Below are positions 49,576 to 57,769 of a stretch of 64,000 nt of DNA, piece after piece. The notes beneath the pieces are model-generated. The model saw only the letters and a program-made list of their open reading frames with translations. It made no database searches and had not been told where the DNA came from. The stretch is taken from positions 3,665,001 to 3,729,000 of the forward strand of contig NZ_CP050177.1 in the NCBI RefSeq assembly GCF_011694815.1, read 5' to 3'. Numbering within the stretch: position 1 is the stretch's first letter; the number at the start of each line of letters is the position of its first letter. Both the position numbers and the translations under genes were made by a program. This stretch comes from Streptomyces liangshanensis. Its GTDB lineage: Bacteria; Actinomycetota; Actinomycetes; Streptomycetales; Streptomycetaceae.

Positions 49576-50358
49576 CTACCGTACGGGGAAGCCGAAGACG
49601 TACCCCTGCTGCCGCAGCCACGGCAGCACCTCGCGCAGGGCGGCCACCGTCTGGGAGCGGTCGCCTCCCGCGTCGTGGAAGAGGACCGTCGGGCCCTCGG
49701 GGATCTCGGTCTTGACGGTGGCGACCATGGTGTCCACGCCGGGGCGTTCGAAGTCCTTGGAGTCGACGTTCCAGCCCAGGGGGCGCATCCCGCGCGACGC
49801 GGCGAGCTGGCGGCTGTACGGGGTGAACGCGCCGCCCGGCGCCCGGTAGTACTGCGGCCGGACGCCGCCGGACGCCTCGGTGATCATGCGTTCGGCGTCC
49901 AGGATCTGCTGCGACTGGTAGGCCTCGGACTTGGTGTCCATGGTGGTGTCGTGCGAGACGGTGTGGTTGCACAGCCGGTGCCCGTCCGCCACGACGTCCT
50001 TGACCAGGTCCGGGTACGCCCGCGCCTGGGTGCCCACCATGCAGAATGTGGCCTTCACCCCCTCGTCCTTCAGCAGTCGCAGCACCTGCGGCGTCCAGGT
50101 CGGGTCGGGGCCGTCGTCGATGGTGATGTTGACGCCCCGGTCGCCGCGGTCCGAGGCGTGCACGATCTCCGCCGCGACCTTCGCCACCGTCCGGTCCTGG
50201 GCGCCGGCCGCCGGCGCCGAGGCGCGCGCCCGCGGCTGCGCGGCGTCGGCGGGGGCGGCCTGCACGGTCCACATCGAGGCGGCGACGGCCGCCGCCGTCA
50301 CCCCGAGCGCCGCCGCGAGAACCCGGCCGTGCCATCCCATGCGCTTGTGCCTCGCCAT
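49576..50358 (-). CDS. Secreted polysaccharide deacetylase (NodB/CE4)
   Basis: A 260-residue exported CE4 enzyme. After a signal peptide (about residues 1-40) the NodB motifs follow: TIDDGPDP (Asp81 base, Asp82 metal), HTVSHD (His132, His136 metal), YRAPGGAF, and LGWNVDSKDFERPG with the Trp/Asp region. TVLFHDAGGDRSQT carries the catalytic His. It likely removes N- or O-acetyl groups from peptidoglycan or chitin-like polymers. Monocistronic. Confidence 0.92.
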   Translation of the reverse strand: MARHKRMGWHGRVLAAALGVTAAAVAASMWTVQAAPADAAQPRARASAPAAGAQDRTVAKVAAEIVHASDRGDRGVNITIDDGPDPTWTPQVLRLLKDEGVKATFCMVGTQARAYPDLVKDVVADGHRLCNHTVSHDTTMDTKSEAYQSQQILDAERMITEASGGVRPQYYRAPGGAFTPYSRQLAASRGMRPLGWNVDSKDFERPGVDTMVATVKTEIPEGPTVLFHDAGGDRSQTVAALREVLPWLRQQGYVFGFPVR

Positions 50359-50702
50359 GTCCGCCCCGCCCCTTGATGTCTCCGCCGACGCCCGGTCCCC
50401 GTGCCGACCCCGTGTGCACCCATGAAGACATACGAACGCCGTGGTACGTCCCTGGTGTTACGGATCGCGGACAGAGCCGGGCAAGGGCGGCGACAAACGC
50501 CGGAAGGCCGCGACAGAAGGGGCCGGCCGGGGCGGCGGATGGGTGACGGTTCCGGGCGTTGTCAGTGGGGGCCGGTAGCTTCTTGCCATCGAGGGACGGG
50601 AGTTGGCCCGCGGATCGTCGTCGCGGGCCGGCCGGCCTCTCGCGTACGCCCGCTCACCTCCTGCTCTCCGCCCGCTCACCGCTCGCTTACTGAGGGACGC
50701 TC
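50359..50702. other. Intergenic region
   Basis: Divergent promoters of the deacetylase gene and the F5/8C-type gene must lie here. No additional ORF with a ribosome binding site was seen and no clear terminator. Confidence 0.5.
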
Positions 50703-52319
50703 ATGGAACCGGTCTTCGCGGATTTCTCCACCACTCCCGCCCGGCTGTCGAACGCCGTCGTCGGGTACCACCGGTGCGGGGTGGCACCCTCGCACCTGGC
50801 GGTGGGCTCCGACGGGTACGTCAAGATCGACTTCACGACGGACGGGCGGGAGGAGATCGGCGAGGCCGTTCTGACCGTGACGACCCTCGGGACGGGCGTT
50901 CCCCTGGACGTCCTGCTCAACGGCAAGGCCGTGGCGGAGGGGCTCGTGTTCCCGGGGGCCGACGGGGACGGCCTCGCGCGGGGCGGTCAGGACGAGGCAG
51001 GCGACCGGGTCGTGTCCCTTCCCGGGGAGCTGCTGACGCCGGGCGACAACCTCCTGGAGATACGCAGCCCGGCCGGCGAGCCGGGCCTGCTCCGGCTGAC
51101 CGCCGTCACCGTGGACCCCGTCCAGGACCGCGGTCGCGCCCGGCGGGCCATGGCGGCCCGGGCGAGTACGCGGTCGGTCTTCGCGTTCGACACGGAGCGG
51201 CGACCGGCCGGGTCCTCCGTCTGGCAGGCCGCTTCACGGCTGCTCTTCCACCTCGACCGGGGCGAGCGGGCGGTTCCCGCGCAGCTCTCCTGGCGCGGGA
51301 CGGACGGCGCGGAGACGGCGATCGCCCTGCGCGAGGACTTGTCCGGGTTCCACGGTCACCACCGGGCCGCCGACGGGGCGATCGGCGAGCTCCGCGGCGT
51401 ACTCGCCGACCGCTGGGCCTACCCCGAGGGGATCGCGGACGTCCCGCCGTACCGGTTCTCCACCGAGGAGGGGCGGGACGGCGAGTGGCGTCCGTCCGGT
51501 GAGCTGCGCGTCCTGCTCGACGACGGCCGGGGCGCCGGTGTGGAGCGGGTGACGTGGACCGACCGGCGGGGGAACGCGGCGTCGATCACCCTCACGGCCG
51601 CCGTGGCTGCTGCCGCTACCGACGGGCGTACGGCGGGAGGCGGGCCCGCGCCCGTACCCGCGCCCGGTGAGCTGAGCGACATCACCGACACCGTGACCGA
51701 CGTCGAGGCGAGCGACGAGTTCGCGGCCGGCGGGGAGGTGGCGCGGAACCTGCTGCGCAAGTCCCGCACCAAGTGGCTGGTGCACGACGACACCGCCGAG
51801 CTGGACTTCACCCTCGAGCACCCGGCCGCGGTCGCGTCGTACAGCCTGACGTCCGCCAACGACGCCCCGGACCGCGATCCGCGGGACTGGCGCCTCCAGG
51901 GCTCGCACGACGGCGGTACGTGGACGACGCTCGACACCCGGACCGGCGAACGCTTCGGCCGCCGCTTCGAGACGAGGGACTTCTCCTTCGCCAACTCCGT
52001 TCCGTACCGCCGCTACCGGCTCCTCATCACCGACAACGCGGGCGGCGACGAGATCCAGCTCAGCCGGGTCCAGTTCCTCGCCGGGGCCGGCCGGGCCCCG
52101 GCGGCCACGGCCGCCGACTTCATCGGCTACTACGCGCCGGCCGGAGGGACGCCGACCGGATACCGGGGTACGACCGTCCCGGTCCCGGGGTCCGACGCGT
52201 ACGGGGACGGGGAGCCCCGCGAGAAGCTGCTCGCCGCCGACCTGACGGACACGGCCCAGGACCTGGACAGCGCGGCCCGCCTCCTGGGCAAGCTGGCGGA
52301 GTACCTGCGGACTCCGTGA
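50703..52319 (+). CDS. Large cytoplasmic protein with F5/8 type C-like domain
   Basis: A 538-residue protein with GAGGGA 6 nt before ATG 50703. The N-terminal half has beta-rich segments of the type VLTVTTLGTGVPLDVLLNGK and LLTPGDNLLEIRSPAGEPGL. Residues 355-465 resemble a discoidin/F5-8C fold: KWLVHDDTAELDFTLEHPAA, VASYSLTSANDAPDRDPRDW, RLQGSHDGGTWTTLDTRTGE and YRLLITDNAGGDEIQLSRVQ. No signal peptide is seen, which is unusual for carbohydrate-binding F5/8C proteins. Function unknown. Confidence 0.75.
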   Translation: MEPVFADFSTTPARLSNAVVGYHRCGVAPSHLAVGSDGYVKIDFTTDGREEIGEAVLTVTTLGTGVPLDVLLNGKAVAEGLVFPGADGDGLARGGQDEAGDRVVSLPGELLTPGDNLLEIRSPAGEPGLLRLTAVTVDPVQDRGRARRAMAARASTRSVFAFDTERRPAGSSVWQAASRLLFHLDRGERAVPAQLSWRGTDGAETAIALREDLSGFHGHHRAADGAIGELRGVLADRWAYPEGIADVPPYRFSTEEGRDGEWRPSGELRVLLDDGRGAGVERVTWTDRRGNAASITLTAAVAAAATDGRTAGGGPAPVPAPGELSDITDTVTDVEASDEFAAGGEVARNLLRKSRTKWLVHDDTAELDFTLEHPAAVASYSLTSANDAPDRDPRDWRLQGSHDGGTWTTLDTRTGERFGRRFETRDFSFANSVPYRRYRLLITDNAGGDEIQLSRVQFLAGAGRAPAATAADFIGYYAPAGGTPTGYRGTTVPVPGSDAYGDGEPREKLLAADLTDTAQDLDSAARLLGKLAEYLRTP

Positions 52320-52358
52320 CGGTGGTTGCGGGGGCGATGACGGTGGTGGGGGTGGTAC

Positions 52359-52387
52359 TTGTGACACCCCTGTGACTCGAAGTGTGA
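52359..52387. promoter_or_regulatory. Three GTGAC repeats in the leader of the lipoprotein gene
   Basis: GTGACA, GTGACT and GTGACC occur at roughly 12-nt steps (52360-52387), about 45-75 nt upstream of ATG 52433. Iterated sites this close to a start may bind a regulator or overlap the promoter. Confidence 0.35.
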
Positions 52388-52432
52388 CCTCCACCACGCG
52401 TGCGGGGCGGGTGACTTGATGAAGATGACCGG

Positions 52433-53425
52433 ATGAGCAGACGACAGGCACGTCCTCGCCCGCCCCTCGCCGCGACCGCGTCCCTTCTGGTGGCCCTCGT
52501 GGTCGCGGCCCCGCTGCTCTCGGGCTGCGGGACGCAGAGCGCGGGCTCCGGATCGGCCGCCGGGGGCTCCGCCGCGCCCTCGGGCCGCACGCCGGTCAAC
52601 GATCCGGGCAAGGACGGTGTACGGGTCACCTCCGTGACGCTCCCGCCGGCCTCCCCGTCGCCCTCCCCCTCGCCCTCCGACGACTACATCGTCTCCGCCG
52701 ACAGCCTTCCCGGGGACGCGGCGAAGCCATCCGCCGACTACGAGGTCACCAACAGCGGTACGGAGGCCCTCACCTACACGGTCATCTTCACCTTCCTGAG
52801 CGCGGACGGCGGCGCCATGGACAACCCGAGCGTGACCGTGCGCGACGTCGGCCCCGGGAAGACCGTGCGGGGTACGGTCCGGTCCGGGGAGATGCCGCCC
52901 TCCGCGCCACGGATCACCGGCGCCGAGGTGCTCGAAGTGACCGCGGTCCCCTCGGCCGAGGCGCCGGCCGAGCCGGGCGTCTGCCCCGCCTCCGGGGTCC
53001 GGGTCAGCGTCGACCGGGGTGACGCGGCCATGGGACTGCGTGTCGTGAGCCTGCACCTCACCAACTGCGGCACGCGCCCGTACAGCCTCGACGGTTACCC
53101 GCTGCTGGAACTCCTGGACGACCGGCGCGAGCCCGTCGACGGCGTGAAGATCCTCGACGGCACCGGCGGGATCACCACCGGCCTCGGATCCGACCTGCCG
53201 CCCGAGCCCTTCACCCTCGCCCCCGGTGAGTCGGCGACCGCCGGGCTGGCCTGGCGCAACACCACCCAGTTCGGGACGCCCGTGAACGTGCCGTACGTAC
53301 GGGTCCGGGCGAAGACCGGCACCGACCCGGTGATCGTGACCCCGAACCTCGACCTCGGCACCACCGGCAAGCTCGGCGTCGGACCGTGGCAGAAGACGAA
53401 GCCCGGGCAGGGCGCCGCCGGCTGA
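52433..53425 (+). CDS. DUF4232-type secreted lipoprotein
   Basis: A 330-residue lipoprotein. Lipobox LLSGC places the lipidated Cys at residue 32. A Ser/Pro linker (SPSPSPS near 72) precedes a first beta domain (YEVTNSGTEALTYTVIFTFL). The second domain, LRVVSLHLTNCGTRPYSLDG then YPLLELLDDRREPVDGVKIL and FTLAPGESATAGLAWRNTTQ, is typical DUF4232. Cys in VCPASG and TNCGT may form a disulphide. Binding function unknown. Confidence 0.9.
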   Translation: MSRRQARPRPPLAATASLLVALVVAAPLLSGCGTQSAGSGSAAGGSAAPSGRTPVNDPGKDGVRVTSVTLPPASPSPSPSPSDDYIVSADSLPGDAAKPSADYEVTNSGTEALTYTVIFTFLSADGGAMDNPSVTVRDVGPGKTVRGTVRSGEMPPSAPRITGAEVLEVTAVPSAEAPAEPGVCPASGVRVSVDRGDAAMGLRVVSLHLTNCGTRPYSLDGYPLLELLDDRREPVDGVKILDGTGGITTGLGSDLPPEPFTLAPGESATAGLAWRNTTQFGTPVNVPYVRVRAKTGTDPVIVTPNLDLGTTGKLGVGPWQKTKPGQGAAG

Positions 53426-53744
53426 CAGAAGGGAGCCACGGCGGCCGCGGGGAGAGGCTCCCGCTCGTCAGGTGAACCTCGAACTCGCCACCGGACCAGA
53501 GGAGTTCAGGCGGGAGCGGCCGGACCGGAGCCAGGTGTCCCGCACGGCCGCCACGAAGTCGGCGGCTTCGGGCGGCCGGGGGCCGCTCAACAGCGGTACC
53601 GGCAGGGGCCGGTGGCGGTACGGGCCGGTCGGCGCCCCGGTCGCGGAGCCCGTCTGCACCCCGATCGCGGGGGCCCGCCGACACCGCGGCCACGCTGCCC
53701 TCAGCCCCCGCCGCCCGAAGCCCGGCTGTCCGAAGCCGCCCCCC
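53426..53744. other. Intergenic with a doubtful minus-strand micro-ORF
   Basis: A 63-codon minus ORF (53468-53658) from a GTG has a plausible helix PEAADFVAAVRDTWLRSGRS but no ribosome binding site. It could be a gene tail. Otherwise nothing is visible. Confidence 0.3.
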
Positions 53745-54245
53745 TCAGTCGAGCCAGACCAGCATCCCCTCGTCCGCCGCCGCGGCTGCCTCGAAGAAGT
53801 CCGTCAGGCCGTCGTACCAGTTGCGGCCCCACTCCAGCACGCCCGGCTCGTCCCAGCCCAGCGGATACACCTCGGCCCGCGTCAGGTCGGCGGGGTCGAC
53901 GCCCGCGACGAGCCGCTCGTACGGGGTGGCGCGCAGCGTGCGCGCGGCGAGGCGGACGCGGTCGGGTCGCAGGCAACGCGGCGGGCCGTAGCCCCAGTCG
54001 CGGCCCTCGGCGAAGGTCTCCTCGCCGTGGATCACGTTCACCGGAACCTCGGCGCGCTCCAGCAGGTAGCCGAGCAGGCCCCAGGCCTTGTACGTGCTGA
54101 AGTGGCGCGCCCCGGCGGGCGCGGGCTCCGACTCCTCCTCGGAGTCCTGGACCTCCTCGACGTGGTCCAGCGCCCAGTCGGGATCCTGGATCGCACGGTC
54201 GAGCTGGGCCGCGGTCACCCGTACGTACTCACCGATCATGCTCAT
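53745..54245 (-). CDS. DUF1877 family protein
   Basis: A 166-residue protein with the DUF1877 (YfbM-like) layout: MSMIGEYVRVTAAQLDRAIQ at the start, HFSTYKAWGLLGYLLERAEV near residue 47 and YGPPRCLRPDRVRLAARTL near 84, then WYDGLTDFFEAAAAADEGML at the end. The family is small and soluble, function unknown. A second in-frame ATG at 54239 also fits. Confidence 0.9.
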   Translation of the reverse strand: MSMIGEYVRVTAAQLDRAIQDPDWALDHVEEVQDSEEESEPAPAGARHFSTYKAWGLLGYLLERAEVPVNVIHGEETFAEGRDWGYGPPRCLRPDRVRLAARTLRATPYERLVAGVDPADLTRAEVYPLGWDEPGVLEWGRNWYDGLTDFFEAAAAADEGMLVWLD

Positions 54246-54313
54246 GGACCGAGGCTAGGGCGTGTGCGGCCGATCCACGAGGATCCGCCGGACAGGCCCG
54301 GCGCGGGCACCGA

Positions 54314-55882
54314 TCACGGAGGCGTGTCCCGTTGTTGTGTTCGGGTGGCGAGCAGCTCCGGGAGGTCCTTCAGGCGGTCCAGGCCCCGAACGGCCTGGGC
54401 CGTGCGGGGGTTGGTGGCGAGCGTGGAGCGGTGGCGGTGGAGGAACGCCCAGTAGCCGGTGGTGTACGGGCAGGCCCGGGCGCCGGTGCGGTGGGTGGGC
54501 GTGTACGCGCAGGGGGCGCAGAGGTCGCTCATCCGGTTGATATAGGCGCCGCCGGAGGTGTACGGCTTGGTGGTCATGAGGCCGCCGTCGGCGTACTGGG
54601 ACATGCCGACGACGTTGGGGAGCATGACCCAGTCGTAGCCGTCGACGAAGCAGCGGCTGAACCAGTCGGTGACCGCCGCCGGGTCCCAGCCGTCCTGGAG
54701 GGCGCGGCTGCCGAGGACCATCAGGCGCGGGATGTGGTGGGTCCAGCCGGTGTCCCGTACCTGCGCGAGCACGGTGGAGAGGCAGTTGGCCGTGACGGCG
54801 TCGGCGTCGAGGTCCAGGAACCAGTCCGGCAGGGGTTCGGTGTGACGCAGTGTGTTGCGGTGGCGGTAGTCCTCGCCGAAGTGCCAGTACAGGTGCCACA
54901 CGTACTCGCGCCAGCCGGCGATCTGCCGGACGAAGCCCTCGACGCTGTTGAGGGGCGCGTCGCCCGCCCGGTAGGCCCGTTCCGCGCGCTCGACGCATTC
55001 GGCCGGGTCGAGGAGGCCGAGGTTCAGGGGCACGGACAGCAGGCTGTGGCTCATCACCGGGTCGGCGGCGAGCATGGCGTCCTCGTACCGGCCGAAGTCG
55101 GGGAGCCGGTGGGTGACGAACCCGCGCAGCGCGGACAGCGCCTCGCGGCGGGTGACGGGGAAGCGCCGGGGGCCGTCGCGGCCGACGAAGGAGACGTCGC
55201 CGTCGCGTTCCCAGCGGTCGAGGTCGTGGCGCACCTCCTCGTCGATGGCGTCCTCGCGCGGCAGCCAGGGGCCCCGGACGTCGAGGACGGGGCGGTCGCG
55301 CGGCGGGGGTTCGCGGTTGTCGTGGTCGAGGTTCCACCGGCCGCCGACGGGCGCGTCGCCGTCCATGAGCAGGTCGTGCCGCTCCCGTACCCAGCGGTAG
55401 AAGCCCTCCAGCCGCAGCCCTTTCCCGCTGCCCCGGCCGGCCCACTCGGCGAAGTGGTCGTGGCTCACGAGGAAGCCCCTCGCGGGGAGGATCTCCACGT
55501 CGTCCCGCGCGGCGACGAAGTCCAGGGCGCGGCGGGAGGTGGGGTGACAGACCGTCAACTGCGCTTTCCGCTCGACTGGTTCGGCGTGGCGGCGGTTGCG
55601 GGTGGCCGCCGCTCCCCGGTGTTCCGCGGCCTGCGCGAGGCCCTGCGCGTAGGTGTCGGTACGGAGGTACGTGACGCGGTCGCCGAGTTCGGCGGCGCGG
55701 TGCCGCATCGCGGAGAGGATCAGGTGCGCCTTGGCGCGGTGGAAGCGGCGCCTGCGCAGGACCGAGCGGGCCTCGATCATGAGCACCGGAGCGCCGGGGT
55801 CGGGGCCGCCGTGGCGCGGGTCGAGGAAGTGCGGGCCGAGTTGGTCGCCGAACAGCCAGTGGGGGCGTGGCGGGGGCGTCAT
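54314..55882 (-). CDS. Cryptochrome/photolyase-related Fe-S protein (PhrB-like)
   Basis: A 522-residue protein of the prokaryotic (6-4) photolyase/FeS-BCP group. WLFGDQLGPHFLD opens the Rossmann-type antenna domain. The helical FAD-binding half includes SVEGFVRQIAGWREYVWHLY, WTHHIPRLMVLGSRALQDGW, FVDGYDWVMLPNVVGMSQYA and GGLMTTKPYTSGGAYINRMS. The Fe-S ligands are visible as CAPC and a later ACPYTTGYWAF, plus an earlier NCLSTVLAQ Cys. ATG 55882 has GAGAGGCGGAA upstream. It probably repairs UV lesions in DNA. Confidence 0.92.
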   Translation of the reverse strand: MTPPPRPHWLFGDQLGPHFLDPRHGGPDPGAPVLMIEARSVLRRRRFHRAKAHLILSAMRHRAAELGDRVTYLRTDTYAQGLAQAAEHRGAAATRNRRHAEPVERKAQLTVCHPTSRRALDFVAARDDVEILPARGFLVSHDHFAEWAGRGSGKGLRLEGFYRWVRERHDLLMDGDAPVGGRWNLDHDNREPPPRDRPVLDVRGPWLPREDAIDEEVRHDLDRWERDGDVSFVGRDGPRRFPVTRREALSALRGFVTHRLPDFGRYEDAMLAADPVMSHSLLSVPLNLGLLDPAECVERAERAYRAGDAPLNSVEGFVRQIAGWREYVWHLYWHFGEDYRHRNTLRHTEPLPDWFLDLDADAVTANCLSTVLAQVRDTGWTHHIPRLMVLGSRALQDGWDPAAVTDWFSRCFVDGYDWVMLPNVVGMSQYADGGLMTTKPYTSGGAYINRMSDLCAPCAYTPTHRTGARACPYTTGYWAFLHRHRSTLATNPRTAQAVRGLDRLKDLPELLATRTQQRDTPP

Positions 55883-56150
55883 GACGTACGTTCCGCCTCT
55901 CGCGGCCTTTGTCGTGCGGGGTGTTGGGGGTGTGCTGGAGGGGTGCTGGGGTGCCGGCCTTCTGTCGCGCCGCCCGGGCGCCCGGCCGCCGTCCATGCTG
56001 TCAGGGTCGTCCCGCCGGACCCGCGACGACACTCCGGCGGGCAGTGGCGCGGGGGCGGAGTGCCCGGCCCTCGTCGTGTCCGTGCAACCTTCCCGCGGCC
56101 TCGCGGGTCTCCACCCCGTACCACCTGACCGCACCGCGCGAAAGGCCCCC

Positions 56151-57614
56151 GTGCACCCCAAGAGATCCGTCGCCGCCCGCACCGTCGCCGCCCGCACCGG
56201 CAGCGCCCTGACCGGCGGCGCGCTGTTCGCCGTCGCCGTGGGCGGGCTGCTGGCCGCCGCCCCGCAGGCGGCGGCCGCCGACGTCAGCTGCCCGGCGAAC
56301 GTCTACAAGCGGACGTTCTACAAGAACACCTCGTTCTCCGGCACCCCCGCGCGGACCGACTGCGACACCGCCGTCGGCGAGAAGTGGGCCGGCGCGCCGG
56401 CCTCCGGGATACCGTCGAACAACTTCGGTGTCCGCTGGTCGGTGACGCGTGACTTCGGCTCGGGCGGCCCCTTCACGTTCTCCGCCTCCGCCACCGACGG
56501 CGTCCGGGTGTACCTGGACGGTGTGCGCAAGATCGACCTGTGGAAGAACACCGGTGACACCGCCCGTACCAAGGGCCTCAACCTCGCCGTCCCCCCGGGG
56601 AAGCACACCGTGCGCGTGGACCACGTGAACTGGAGCGGCGCCGCGAAGGTCACGTACACCTACGCACCCCGGACCTCGGCCACGTACGACAGGACGAAGC
56701 CGCTCGCGCCCACCGGTGTGAAGACCGCCTACGACACGAAGACGCGCCGGACGACCGTCTCGTGGGCCGCCAACAAGGAGATGGACCTCGGCAGTTACTC
56801 CCTGTACCGGCGGGCGGTCGGCTCCGGCACCTGGACGAGGGTCACCGCGTCGACCACCGCCCGCAGCCACACCGATCCCTTCGTGAACCCGGACGACCGG
56901 ACGCCGTACTACTACGAGGTGCGCGCCAAGGACAAGGCGGGGAACACCTCGTCGGGCAGCACGGACACCGTCGTCCGGCCGCTGCCGGACGTCGGCGTCC
57001 TGACCGGTGTGTACGACAAGGCGACCCACAAGGTCACCCTGAAGTGGCCCCTCAACACCGAGCCGCACTTCGACCACTACACGGTCCTCGGCAACGACAA
57101 GGTGGAGGGCCGTTACGACTGGGTCCCGCTCGGCACCACCAAGGGCGCCACGTGGACGACGGCGCCCGTCACGGCCGACGGCGAGACCCGGCACTACCGC
57201 GTCCTGGCCACCAACGACGGCGGGACCACCACGTACAACCCCGACTGGCTCGACGCGAGCGCGGCGAACGAGCTCTGGCTCGACATCCCCGACGGCATCG
57301 CGCCCGGCAACGCCCCGGCCCTGACCCTGGGCCGCTGCGCCGAGGGGGTCCAGGCGACCGCCACCGAGTACACGCCGCCGCCGCTCCGGGACTACGACGG
57401 CCTCGCCGTCGAGCGGCGTGCGGCGGGCACGGAGGCGTGGACGCAGGTGCTGCGCGAGGGGTACAACCCGCGCTCCGCCTTCGCCACGGTCTCCGTCTGC
57501 GACCCGCTGCCGGCGGACGGGCGGACGTACGAGTACCGGGCCCGCAGCTACGACCGGGCCGGCAACTACTCCCCGTCCAGCCCGGTCGAGACGGTGACGC
57601 CCGGACGCGACTGA
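56151..57614 (+). CDS. Secreted PA14-like plus fibronectin type III protein (paralogue 2)
   Basis: A 487-residue exoprotein from GTG 56151 (AAAGG upstream). The signal peptide ends near QAAAADVSC. The PA14-like domain is nearly the same as in the 15709-17754 protein: NTSFSGTPARTDCDTAV, VRWSVTRDFGSGGPFTFSA, DGVRVYLDGVRKIDLW and PPGKHTVRVDHVNWSG. Three FnIII-like modules follow (YSLYRRAVGSG, YYYEVRAKDKAGNTSSGST, YEYRARSYDRAGNYSP), against four to five in the paralogue. Cell-surface or glycan binding is likely. Divergent from the photolyase gene. Confidence 0.85.
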   Translation: MHPKRSVAARTVAARTGSALTGGALFAVAVGGLLAAAPQAAAADVSCPANVYKRTFYKNTSFSGTPARTDCDTAVGEKWAGAPASGIPSNNFGVRWSVTRDFGSGGPFTFSASATDGVRVYLDGVRKIDLWKNTGDTARTKGLNLAVPPGKHTVRVDHVNWSGAAKVTYTYAPRTSATYDRTKPLAPTGVKTAYDTKTRRTTVSWAANKEMDLGSYSLYRRAVGSGTWTRVTASTTARSHTDPFVNPDDRTPYYYEVRAKDKAGNTSSGSTDTVVRPLPDVGVLTGVYDKATHKVTLKWPLNTEPHFDHYTVLGNDKVEGRYDWVPLGTTKGATWTTAPVTADGETRHYRVLATNDGGTTTYNPDWLDASAANELWLDIPDGIAPGNAPALTLGRCAEGVQATATEYTPPPLRDYDGLAVERRAAGTEAWTQVLREGYNPRSAFATVSVCDPLPADGRTYEYRARSYDRAGNYSPSSPVETVTPGRD

Positions 57615-57623
57615 GGCCCGCCG

Positions 57624-57650
57624 GGCCCTGTGCCGTCCGGGCACAGGGCC
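57624..57650 (+). terminator. Terminator after PA14/FnIII paralogue 2
   Basis: GGCCCTGTGCC (57624-57634), loop GTCCG, GGCACAGGGCC (57640-57650), a perfect 11-bp stem 10 nt after the stop. Confidence 0.8.
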
Positions 57651-57769
57651 ACGCCTTCGACAACCGCGCGGCGGACATTGCGGTCCCGGAAGGGACCGGC
57701 CCGCTGTTTCGAACCAGGGGTTCACCCGGTTGCGGTCCGGTGTTCACCGGGGGCAGGGAGGTTCAAGCC

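Noticed and set aside
54314..56128. Large plus-strand open frame opposite the photolyase gene
   Set aside because: Shadow frame; the minus strand has complete photolyase motifs and Fe-S cysteines.
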